DNA of 18,739 nt from DASSYK01 sp036258315 (GTDB taxonomy: Bacteria > Actinomycetota > Thermoleophilia > Solirubrobacterales > 70-9). The notes under the pieces were generated by a model. That model saw nothing but the letters and a program-made list of their open reading frames with translations. It made no database searches and was not told where the DNA came from. The first letter of the stretch is position 1. Every line of letters starts with the position of its first letter. A program made the position numbers and the translations under genes. Shown piece after piece: positions 10,640-18,346 of this stretch. The stretch lies in assembly GCA_036258315.1 (NCBI GenBank), contig DATADX010000064.1:1-18739 (forward strand), written 5' to 3'.

Positions 10640-11281
10640 CTAGGGTCGCCTGGCCACTCCTCGGATCAGGGGGCGGACGATGAAGAGGGCCTTCGGGAAG
10701 GCCTCGTGGTCGAGCTGCTCGATCTGAAAGCCGGCGTTCGCGAGCGCGTCGTGGGTTGGGCGGTTCGGATGGCAGCCCCCTGCGATGAACCCCCAGGGAC
10801 GCTCGAGCCGGTCCTGCCACCACGCTAGCCGCCGAGACTCGCTGCGGACGTGCTCGAGAAACAGCAACGCGCCGCCCTCGACCAGCATCCTCCTCATCTC
10901 GGCCAGGGCCCGGTCGGGGTCCGGGACGGTGCAGAGCACGAGCGTCGAGACGACCGTATCGAAACTGCCGTCGTCGAACGGCAGCTCCTCGGCCCCGGAC
11001 TCGATAACGGTCACCTGCTCCGCCGCCGTGCCCTCCTGCCGGATCCGGTCGCGCAACCTCGTCGCCATGTGGGGGTCGGGCTCGGCGAGGACGAGCTCGC
11101 TGACCGCATCGGTGTAGTGAGCAAGGTTGAGTCCCGTGCCGGCGCCGATCTCGAGCGTGCGGCCGCGCGCCTGTGACAGCAGCGAGCGGCGCATCTGCTC
11201 GAGTCCGCCGCGCTCGGCGCTCGCGACCATCCGGTCGTAGAAGCGGGCGACTACAGGGTGTTCCGGAGCTGCTTCGGGCAT
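10640..11281 (-). CDS. Class I SAM-dependent methyltransferase
   Basis: This is a 213-residue Rossmann-fold methyltransferase of the UbiE/Methyltransf_11 type. Motif I is LEIGAGTGLN (residues about 43-52). The acidic end of strand 2 lies in VLAEPDPHM (about 64-72), the post-I segment in AEELPFDDGSFDTVVSTLVL, and the motif-III-like strand in EGGALLFLEHVRS. A C-terminal GCHPNRPTHDALANAGF stretch resembles small-molecule or lipid methyltransferases, but the substrate cannot be read from the sequence. The frame stays open to 11401, yet the first 40 codons of that longer version look non-coding. ATG at 11281 is chosen because the fold begins right after it (VVARFYDRM). An AGGGAGA lies about 13 bases upstream, rather far. 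It is divergent from the GYD-purD unit and convergent with the transglycosylase gene. Confidence 0.87.
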   Translation of the reverse strand: MPEAAPEHPVVARFYDRMVASAERGGLEQMRRSLLSQARGRTLEIGAGTGLNLAHYTDAVSELVLAEPDPHMATRLRDRIRQEGTAAEQVTVIESGAEELPFDDGSFDTVVSTLVLCTVPDPDRALAEMRRMLVEGGALLFLEHVRSESRRLAWWQDRLERPWGFIAGGCHPNRPTHDALANAGFQIEQLDHEAFPKALFIVRPLIRGVARRP

Positions 11282-11422
11282 TCGCGCTCGATCATCTCCC
11301 TTCAAGTGGACGAACCCTGTGCGCAATGTACGCGAGCGGCGCCGATCGCCGAGATTGCACTCGGGCGGTGAAAATGAAAGAAAGAAGGCTCCAGCATCCA
11401 CGCGACGCAGAGGAGAGAACGC
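11282..11422. promoter_or_regulatory. Divergent intergenic region upstream of the GYD-purD operon
   Basis: These 141 bases separate the minus-strand methyltransferase from the plus-strand GYD gene and must hold the promoters of both. A CGGCG-N5-CGCCG inverted repeat lies at 11337-11351, and an A-rich patch at 11369-11387. A TTGCAC at 11355-11360 resembles a -35 box, but no matching -10 box was found at the right spacing. The ribosome-binding site of the GYD gene is AGGAGA at 11411-11416. I see no purine riboswitch fold or PurR-type box that I could defend. Confidence 0.35.
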
Positions 11423-11700
11423 ATGCCCACCTATGTGATGCTCACCAACCTGACTCCGGAGGGGGTCCAGACGCTGAAGAACAACCCGACCAGGGTTCAG
11501 GAGGTGAACAAGGAGGTCGAGCAGCTCGGGGTCACGGTGAAGGAGCAGTGGGCCACGCTCGGCCAGTACGACTTCATCACGATCATCGAGGCCCCCGACG
11601 ACAAGACGATGGCCAAGGTCTCGGTCGAACTCGGCTCACGCGGAACGATGAGCAGCCAGACGCTCGCGGCGCTGCCGACCGAGGACCTGGCGAAGGCCCT

Positions 11701-11704
<4 letters not shown>
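11423..11704 (+). CDS. GYD-domain small protein
   Basis: This 93-residue protein matches the GYD domain family of small alpha/beta proteins of the dimeric ferredoxin-like type. It opens with PTYVMLTNLTPEGV and contains the naming motif here as GQYDF (residues 47-51), followed by IITIIEAPDDKTMAKVS-like strand and helix, and a C-terminal helix. Family members are widespread but have no established biochemical function. The ATG at 11423 has a good AGGAGA ribosome-binding site 6 bases upstream. Its TGA stop (11702-11704) overlaps the TTG start of purD (11701-11703), so the two are in one transcript and probably translationally coupled. That placement hints at a role linked to purine synthesis or nucleotide sensing, but this is context only. 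Confidence 0.88.
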
Positions 11705-12981
<1,277 letters not shown>

Positions 12982-12999
12982 AACGCGAGAGGAGAGGAC

Positions 13000-13497
13000 T
13001 TGGAGACGATCGAACCCGGGGGGACCGCGAGCCCAGCGCCCGACCGCCCGGTCGGGACGATGCCCGACGTGGAGACCGCCTTCGAGGAGATCGAGGTCGC
13101 GGCGCCGCTCGTCGGGATCATCATGGGCTCGAAGAACGACAAGCCGAAGATGCAGCCGGCGGGAGAGGTTTTGCACGAGCACGGGATCAGCTACGAGGTG
13201 CGGGTGCTGAGCGCCCACCGCGACCCCGATGCGACCTCGGAGTACTGCACGAACGCGCGCCTTCGGGGCCTGAAGGTGATCATCGCCGGCGCTGGGATGT
13301 CGGCGGCGCTGCCGGGCTTCGCGGCCTCGAAGACGGACCTGCCCGTGATCGGGGTCCCGATCTCAGGCAAGAACCTCGGCGGCCTCGACGCGCTGCTCTC
13401 GGCGGTGCAGATGCCCCCAGGGGTGCCGGTGGCCTGCGTCGCGATCGACGGGGCCAAGAACGCAGGATTGCTGGCGGCGAGGATCATCACGGCGTGA
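13000..13497 (+). CDS. purE: PurE-family AIR carboxylation enzyme with altered active-site motifs
   Basis: PurE-family enzymes produce CAIR, either by rearranging N5-CAIR made by PurK (class I) or by carboxylating AIR directly (class II). The 165-residue product has a 35-residue acidic, Pro-rich N-terminal extension before the core, which starts at LVGIIMGSKND. The catalytic His is kept in SAHRDP (His73), but the usual GSDSD is GSKND. The usual GAGGAAHLPG is GAGMSAALPG, with Ala103 where class I enzymes have His. The C-terminal half (LPVIGVPIS, GLDALLSAVQMP, GVPVACVAIDGAKNAGLLAA) is ordinary. The TTG at 13000 follows GAGAGGAGAGG (12987-12997); a later start near the core is possible, for example an in-frame ATG at 13060. 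Its TGA overlaps the purB GTG. No purK is present in the window. Confidence 0.92.
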   Translation: METIEPGGTASPAPDRPVGTMPDVETAFEEIEVAAPLVGIIMGSKNDKPKMQPAGEVLHEHGISYEVRVLSAHRDPDATSEYCTNARLRGLKVIIAGAGMSAALPGFAASKTDLPVIGVPISGKNLGGLDALLSAVQMPPGVPVACVAIDGAKNAGLLAARIITA

Positions 13498-14774
13498 TCC
13501 CTCGATATACGCGCGACGAGATCGGCGCGGTCTGGACGCAGCAGCGAAAGCTCGAGACGTGGCTCGAGGTCGAGCTGGCGGCGACCGACGCCTGGGCGGA
13601 CCAGGGTGTGGTCCCCGCCGAGGATGCGGCCGCCTGCCGGGAGCGGGCATCGTTCACGGTCGAGGCGGTCGACGAGCGCGAGCGGATCACCAATCACGAC
13701 GTCGCCGCCTTCGTCGACGTCGTCTCGGAGTCGATCGGCGAGCCCGGTCGCTGGCTCCACTACGGCCTCACGTCCTCCGACGTGCTCGACACCGCGCTCG
13801 GGCTGCAGCTCGCGGCCGCCGGGGAGGTCGTCGTGGCGGGCGCGCGGGCGTACCGCGACGCGCTGATCGCGAAGGCGAAGGAGCATGCGGGGACCCTCTG
13901 CGTCGGCCGCACCCACGGGGTTCACGCAGAGCCAACCACCTTCGGGCTCCGGCTGGCCGGGTTCGCCTTCGAGGCGCACCGCAACCTCGAGCGCCTCACC
14001 GACGCCTTCGAGCAGCTCCGCGTGGGCAAGCTTTCCGGCGCGGTCGGAACCTACGCCTCGGTCCCGCCGGCCGTCGAGGAACGGGTGATGGAGAGGCTCG
14101 GGCTGCGGCGTGAGGACGTCTCCACCCAGGTTGTGCCCCGGGACCGCCACTCCGTCCTGCTGGCCCGGATCGCGATCGCCGGCGGCGGCCTCGAGCGATT
14201 CGCGACGGAGGTCCGGAACCTGCAGCGCACCGAGGTGCGCGAGGTCGAGGAGCCGTTCGGTTCCGGGCAGAAGGGCTCCTCGGCGATGCCGCACAAGCGC
14301 AACCCGATAACCACGGAGCGGATCACGGGTCTCGCGCGGGTGCTGCGCGGCTATTCCCAGGTCGGGCTGGAGAACATCGCACTCTGGCACGAGCGCGACA
14401 TCTCGCACTCCGGTGCCGAGCGGATCGTGCTTCCCGACGCGACGATCGCGCTCGACTACATGCAGCACCTCGCGACCCGAGTGGTCGAGGGGATGACCGT
14501 CCACGCCGATCGCATGCGCGAGAACCTCGAGCTCACCCACGGCGCGCTGTTCAGCCAACGCGCCCTGACCGCCCTCGTCGAGGCGGGGATCACCCGCGAC
14601 GACGCCTACCGGCTGGTCCAGGAGAACGCGCAGCGAGCCTGGGACGAGGAGACGGACTTCAAGGAGCTGATCGCGGCGGCGGCGCCCGACCTCGACGTCG
14701 ACGCGGTGTTCGACTACGAGGCCTACCTCCGGCACGTCCCCGCGGTGATCGCCCGGCTCGACGAAATCGGCTGA
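13494..14774 (+). CDS. purB: Adenylosuccinate lyase
   Basis: PurB splits fumarate from SAICAR in IMP synthesis and from adenylosuccinate in AMP synthesis; it acts as a cytoplasmic homotetramer. The 426-residue product belongs to the fumarase/aspartase superfamily. Visible are an N-terminal helical domain (VWTQQRKLETWLEVELA), the HYGLTSSDVLDTA segment, GRTHGVHAEPTTFG, the QRTEVREVEEPF segment, and the flexible signature loop GSSAMPHKRNP (residues 261-271) with its catalytic serine. The C-terminal helical domain is complete. The length is normal for the shorter bacterial form. The start is GTG at 13494, overlapping the purE stop as GTGA, so translation is likely coupled. The next plus-strand gene begins 38 bases after the stop. 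Confidence 0.96.
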   Translation: MIPRYTRDEIGAVWTQQRKLETWLEVELAATDAWADQGVVPAEDAAACRERASFTVEAVDERERITNHDVAAFVDVVSESIGEPGRWLHYGLTSSDVLDTALGLQLAAAGEVVVAGARAYRDALIAKAKEHAGTLCVGRTHGVHAEPTTFGLRLAGFAFEAHRNLERLTDAFEQLRVGKLSGAVGTYASVPPAVEERVMERLGLRREDVSTQVVPRDRHSVLLARIAIAGGGLERFATEVRNLQRTEVREVEEPFGSGQKGSSAMPHKRNPITTERITGLARVLRGYSQVGLENIALWHERDISHSGAERIVLPDATIALDYMQHLATRVVEGMTVHADRMRENLELTHGALFSQRALTALVEAGITRDDAYRLVQENAQRAWDEETDFKELIAAAAPDLDVDAVFDYEAYLRHVPAVIARLDEIG

Positions 14775-14812
14775 GCCTCGACGCCGCCCCGCCGGTGTGA
14801 GAGGGTCGTGCC

Positions 14813-15097
14813 GTGATCCTCTACACCTGCGGCCAGAAGAAGTCCCTCGGCTCGCTCGGCCATCCCTGCGGCCGGGCCGCGAAGGCGCTCGACGAGGCCG
14901 GTCACGAGTATGAGTTGCGCACGGTCAAGGGCTATCGCCTCGCTCTCTGGACACGCCCGAGCCGCAACGAGGACCGCGCCGAGATCAAGCGCCTGAGCGG
15001 CACGAACGAGGTGCCGATCCTCGTCTTGGACGACGGCGAGGTGATCTCGGACTCGAGCCGGATCGTCCGCTGGGCGCGCGAGCACCCAGCTCGCTGA
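14813..15097 (+). CDS. Small thioredoxin-fold protein (glutaredoxin/GST N-domain-like)
   Basis: This 94-residue protein looks like a stand-alone glutaredoxin or glutathione-S-transferase N-terminal domain. It begins ILYTCGQKKS and then has GHPCGRAAKALDEAGHEYE, where the usual CPYC redox pair is reduced to GHPC (only Cys19 kept; Cys6 lies further upstream). The cis-proline segment is NEVPILVLDDG, followed by the GST-like ISDSSRIVRW. Redox activity is thus uncertain, and a binding or monothiol role is possible. The start is GTG at 14813 with GAGAGGG about 7 bases upstream. It follows purB by 38 bases and could be the last gene of that transcript. Its stop lies 8 bases from the stop of the convergent P450 gene. 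Confidence 0.8.
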   Translation: MILYTCGQKKSLGSLGHPCGRAAKALDEAGHEYELRTVKGYRLALWTRPSRNEDRAEIKRLSGTNEVPILVLDDGEVISDSSRIVRWAREHPAR

Positions 15098-15105
15098 CGT
15101 CGTGC

Positions 15106-16425
15106 TCAGGCCGTAACCGGGGCGCGACGCGGTTCGCGGGTTTCGAGCACCGCCGGGGTCCCGTTGGCCGGCGACAGGGTGACGTTCCGGCGCACCATCT
15201 GCTCAGGATGCGCGCTCGCCGGGCGCAGGGTCGCCCGGCTGAGGACGGAACGCAGCACGACGCGCATCTCGAGCTGGGCGAAGGCGGCGCCGATGCAGCG
15301 GCGGGTGCCGCCGCCGAAGGGGATCCAGCTGTAGGTCTCGGGGGGCTCCTCGAGAAAGCGCTCGGGCCGGAAGGCGTAGGGGTCGGGGAAGGTGGCCGCG
15401 TCGGTGTGCGCGAGGTAGATCGACGCGAACACGCTCGTGCCGGCCGGGAGGTCGTTGCCACCCAGCGTCGCCGGCCGGTTCAGCTCGCGGCCGACGAACG
15501 GGACGACCGGTCGCAGCCGCAGTGCCTCCTCGATCACCGCGTCGAGGTAGTCGCCGTCGCCCCCCGCGCGAACCTCGTCGGTCAGCCGGGCGAGCGCTTC
15601 CGGCCGCCGGAAGAGCAGGTCGAAGGTCCAGGCGAGCGCCGTCGCCGTCGTCTCGTGGCCGGCCAGCAGCAGGGTCATCAGCTGGTCGCGCAGCTCGGCG
15701 TCGCTCATCCCCTCGCCGTCGCCGTCCCGCGCGCTGATCAGGAGCGAGAGGATGTCCTCCCGCTCGTCGAGGTCCGGATCCGAGCGGCGCTCGGCGATCT
15801 CGGAGGCGAGCAGGGCGTCGGCGGCCTCGACCTCGCGCTGCAGCCGGCGGAAGCGCGGCAACTCGCGGACGACGGGCAGCGTCACGCCGATCGACGCCGG
15901 CGAGCGCGTCGCGGCGAGGATGTCGAGCAGCGCCTGGCGCAGCTCGTCGCGGCGGCGCTCGGCGACGCCGAACACGGCACCCATGATCACCTCGAGCGTG
16001 ATCGACTGCATCGAGGAGTGCAGCCGGAAAGGAGCGCCGAGCGGCCACGTACCGATCTCGCGCTCGGTCGCCTCCTCCATCGCCCGCTCGTAGGCGCGCA
16101 TCCGCTCGCCGTGGAACGGCGGCAGCATCAGCCTTCGCCGGCCCAGATGGCGCTCGCCCTCGAGCAGCAGCAGCGAGTGCTCGCCAAGCAGCGGCGCGAG
16201 CACGATGTTGCGGCCCGCGGCGATCGTGTTGATGCGGTCGGCGGCGAACAGGGCCTTCAGGGAGGGCGGGTCGGAGATGAAGACCATCTCGCCGACGGGG
16301 ATCGCCCGCAGGGTGAAGGTGTCCCCGAACTGCCTCCGCGACCGCTCCATCAACGCCACCGGACGGACCATCAGGCGCAGCGTCTGCAAAGGCGCGGGCA
16401 GGCTCGGTCCCGGGGGCAGGGCCAT
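15106..16425 (-). CDS. Cytochrome P450 monooxygenase
   Basis: This is a complete 439-residue soluble bacterial P450. The I-helix oxygen-binding motif is AGHETT (255-260). The K-helix ExxR is Glu300-Ala-Leu-Arg303. The PERF-type segment lies in FRPERFLEE, and the haem-binding loop is FGGGTRRCIG with the axial thiolate Cys377. The N-terminus begins LPPGPSLP, a proline-rich start with no membrane anchor. Overall it resembles the CYP102/CYP110-like group of class-I-partnered P450s, but the subfamily and substrate cannot be read from sequence alone. No ferredoxin or reductase gene lies beside it. ATG at 16425 is chosen: a TAGATT box on the minus strand (16437-16432) sits 6 bases before it, so the transcript could be leaderless. 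It is divergent from purC and interrupts the pur cluster. Confidence 0.93.
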   Translation of the reverse strand: MALPPGPSLPAPLQTLRLMVRPVALMERSRRQFGDTFTLRAIPVGEMVFISDPPSLKALFAADRINTIAAGRNIVLAPLLGEHSLLLLEGERHLGRRRLMLPPFHGERMRAYERAMEEATEREIGTWPLGAPFRLHSSMQSITLEVIMGAVFGVAERRRDELRQALLDILAATRSPASIGVTLPVVRELPRFRRLQREVEAADALLASEIAERRSDPDLDEREDILSLLISARDGDGEGMSDAELRDQLMTLLLAGHETTATALAWTFDLLFRRPEALARLTDEVRAGGDGDYLDAVIEEALRLRPVVPFVGRELNRPATLGGNDLPAGTSVFASIYLAHTDAATFPDPYAFRPERFLEEPPETYSWIPFGGGTRRCIGAAFAQLEMRVVLRSVLSRATLRPASAHPEQMVRRNVTLSPANGTPAVLETREPRRAPVTA

Positions 16426-16499
16426 GCCACGAATCTACTCCGCAAACTGCGAGGAGGCGGGGGGAGCGATCCAACCGATTGGTTAGCATCGGCGCGGGG
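16426..16499. promoter_or_regulatory. Divergent P450/purC promoter region with AACC-GATT-GGTT repeat
   Basis: The 74 bases between the two divergent genes contain a small perfect inverted repeat, AACC-N4-GGTT (16473-16484). A TAGCAT -10-like box (16484-16489) lies 10 bases before the purC ATG. On the other strand, TAGATT lies 6 bases before the P450 ATG. Neither has a good -35 partner. The short -10-to-start distances suggest leaderless or near-leaderless mRNAs, common in actinobacteria. Confidence 0.4.
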
Positions 16500-17357
16500 A
16501 TGACGACCGCACTGGGCGACCTCAAGCTGCACTCCTCGGGCAAGGTCCGCGAGATATACGAGGACGGCGACGAGCTGATCATGGTCGCGTCCGACCGGAT
16601 CTCGGTCTACGACGTGATCCTCCCCACCGAGATCCCCGACAAGGGCAAGGTTCTCAACCAGATGTCGCTGTTCTGGTTCGAGCTGACCGGCGACATCTGC
16701 CCGAACCACTTCATCTCCGAGGATGTCCCGGCGGAGGCGGCCGGCCGCGCGATGCGGGTCCGGAAGCTCGACATGTACCCGGTGGAGTGCGTCGTCCGCG
16801 GCTATCTCTCGGGCTCGGGCTGGCGCGAGTACCGCGAGTCCGGGGCGGTCTGCGGGATCGAGCTTCCCGAGGGCCTGCGGGAGTCCGACAGGCTGCCGGA
16901 GCCGATCTTCACGCCGGCGACCAAGGCGGAGCTCGGCGACCACGACGAGAACATCGACTTCGACCGCGCCGTCGAGATCATCGGCGACCGCGAGCTGATG
17001 GAGTCGCTGCGGCGAGTCTCGGTCGAGATCTACCAGCGCGGCGCCGAGCACGCCGCCGAGCGCGGGATCATCCTCGCCGACACCAAGTTCGAGTTCGGCA
17101 GCTCGCCCGGTGCGGAGATCGTGCTCGCCGACGAGGTGCTGACGCCCGACTCGTCGCGCTTCTGGCCCGCGGACTCCTACGAGCCGGACCACTCGCAACC
17201 TTCGTTCGACAAGCAGTACGTGCGCGACTACGCGGATTCGGTCGGCTGGGATCACACCCCGCCGGGGCCGGAGCTCCCCGAAGAGGTCGTCGAGCACACC
17301 CGGGCCAAGTACGTCGAGGCATCCGAACGAATCACCGAGCGCAAGCTCGAGACGTAG
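16500..17357 (+). CDS. purC: SAICAR synthetase (phosphoribosylaminoimidazole-succinocarboxamide synthase)
   Basis: PurC couples CAIR and aspartate with ATP to form SAICAR. The 285-residue product starts with LHSSGKVREIYEDG (phosphate-binding GK), then ASDRISVYDV, IPDKGKVLNQMS, the conserved VRKLDMYPVECVVRGYLSGSGW core (about residues 83-105), the LADTKFEFG segment and the C-terminal TPDSSRFWP and SFDKQYVRDY motifs. It is a complete monofunctional enzyme. ATG at 16500 is preferred over the in-frame TTG at 16479, because the protein family starts close to it and a -10-like TAGCAT sits just upstream. No clear ribosome-binding site serves either start. It begins the second pur block, 74 bases from the divergent P450. 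Confidence 0.95.
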   Translation: MTTALGDLKLHSSGKVREIYEDGDELIMVASDRISVYDVILPTEIPDKGKVLNQMSLFWFELTGDICPNHFISEDVPAEAAGRAMRVRKLDMYPVECVVRGYLSGSGWREYRESGAVCGIELPEGLRESDRLPEPIFTPATKAELGDHDENIDFDRAVEIIGDRELMESLRRVSVEIYQRGAEHAAERGIILADTKFEFGSSPGAEIVLADEVLTPDSSRFWPADSYEPDHSQPSFDKQYVRDYADSVGWDHTPPGPELPEEVVEHTRAKYVEASERITERKLET

Positions 17358-17423
17358 CCCGGGCTTGCGGGCCGCGCCTGACGCTAGGCTGAGCGTGAAG
17401 CGCAGCGGACCGCGAAGGAAGGC
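17357..17423 (+). promoter_or_regulatory. purC-purS spacer with two small hairpins
   Basis: The 66-base gap after purC holds GCCCG-N6-CGGGC (17357-17372) and ACGCT-N6-AGCGT (17381-17396), both perfect 5-base inverted repeats. A TAGGCT at 17385-17390 could be a -10 box for a purS promoter, but no -35 partner is convincing. GAAGGAAGG at 17414-17422 is the purS ribosome-binding site. The elements may attenuate or stabilise the transcript; each could also be chance in this GC-rich DNA. Confidence 0.3.
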
Positions 17424-17684
17424 GTGCGAGTGAGGGCGAAGGTCCTGATCAGGCCCAAACAGGGCATCCTGGACCCGCAGGGCAAGGCGGTGGAGCGGGC
17501 GCTGCCCGCGCTCGGGTTCGAGGGAATCTCCGAGGTCCGCGTCGGGCGCTTGGTCGAGCTCGAGACCGACGACCCGGCGAAGCTCGACTCGCTGTGCGAG
17601 CAGCTGCTCGCCAACCCGCTCGTGGAGGACTTCGAGATCGTTCTCGACGAGCAGACCTCGGGCAACGGGAGGTCACTGCAGTGA
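17424..17684 (+). CDS. purS: FGAM synthase subunit PurS
   Basis: PurS is the small structural subunit that bridges PurQ and PurL in the three-part FGAM synthase of Gram-positive bacteria, helping ammonia pass from the glutaminase to the synthetase. The 86-residue product has the family pattern: a first strand RAKVLIRPKQGILDPQG, a helix with KAVERALPALGF, then VRVGRLVELETDD and a second helix with LLANPLVEDFEI. The start is GTG at 17424, behind GAAGGAAGG; a second in-frame GTG two codons later is possible. Its TGA overlaps the purQ GTG as GTGA, so equal production of the two is likely. Confidence 0.94.
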   Translation: MRVRAKVLIRPKQGILDPQGKAVERALPALGFEGISEVRVGRLVELETDDPAKLDSLCEQLLANPLVEDFEIVLDEQTSGNGRSLQ

Positions 17685-18346
17685 TCGGCGTCCTCCAGTT
17701 TCCGGGCTCCTGCGACGAGCGCGACGCCCTCCAGGCCTGCGAGCGGGTCGGCGAGGCGCGGCTGGTCTGGCATCAGGAGACCGACCTCTCGGGCCTGGAC
17801 GGGATCGTCGTCCCCGGCGGCTTCTCGTATGGCGACTACCTGCGCGCGGGCGCGATCGCCCGCTTCGCCCCGGCGATGGGGGCGGTCGCCGCGTTCGCGG
17901 CGCGTGGCGGACCGGTGCTCGGAATCTGCAACGGCTTCCAGGTCCTCTGCGAGGCCGGGATGTTGCCCGGGGCGCTGCTCCCGAACGAGGGCCTGCGCTT
18001 CGTCTGCCGCCAGATCGAGCTGACCGTCGCTGGCTTCGGGGGGCCTTTCGCGACCGAGATCGAGCCGGGGCAGCGGCTCTCGATCCCCGTAAAGCACATG
18101 AGCGGGCGCTACTTCGCCCCCGAGGAGCAGCTCGACGAGCTCGAGTCAACCGGCCGGGTCGCCTTCCGCTACGCGCCCGGGCAGAACCCGAACGGCTCCG
18201 TCAGGGACATCGCCGGCGTCACCAACGAAGCCGGCAACGTGCTCGGCCTGATGCCGCACCCCGAGCACGCGGTCGATCCTCTGACCGGCTCCGACGACGG
18301 CCTCGACCTGATCCGCGCGATTGCGCGCCAGCCTGCGGCCGCGTGA
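17681..18346 (+). CDS. purQ: FGAM synthase glutaminase subunit PurQ
   Basis: PurQ is the class I glutamine amidotransferase subunit that frees ammonia for PurL. The 221-residue product has VLQFPGSCDERDA at the N-terminus, the GGFSYGDYLRAGAIA stretch, the nucleophile elbow GICNGFQ with Cys83, and the catalytic His193 and Glu195 in MPHPEHA. The triad is intact. The start is GTG at 17681, inside the purS stop, with GGGAGG at 17668-17673 as ribosome-binding site. Its TGA in turn overlaps the purL GTG as GTGA. The three genes therefore form a tightly coupled block matching the three-subunit complex they build. Confidence 0.95.
   Translation: MIGVLQFPGSCDERDALQACERVGEARLVWHQETDLSGLDGIVVPGGFSYGDYLRAGAIARFAPAMGAVAAFAARGGPVLGICNGFQVLCEAGMLPGALLPNEGLRFVCRQIELTVAGFGGPFATEIEPGQRLSIPVKHMSGRYFAPEEQLDELESTGRVAFRYAPGQNPNGSVRDIAGVTNEAGNVLGLMPHPEHAVDPLTGSDDGLDLIRAIARQPAAA

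Noticed and set aside
11282..11401. Forty-residue N-terminal extension of the methyltransferase
   Set aside because: It occupies the divergent promoter region, has no methyltransferase similarity, and ATG 11281 directly precedes the conserved fold.
11173..11700. Upstream in-frame extension of purD
   Set aside because: It runs through the GYD gene in another frame and antisense to the methyltransferase, without PurD-like sequence; the family N-terminus starts exactly at TTG 11701.
13191..14735. 514-codon minus-strand open frame opposite purE and purB
   Set aside because: Antisense to two clear enzymes with intact motifs; no independent evidence for coding.
15208..16503. 431-codon plus-strand open frame opposite the P450
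   Set aside because: The minus frame has I-helix, ExxR and Cys-loop motifs in order; the plus frame is Arg/Gln/Gly-rich shadow sequence.
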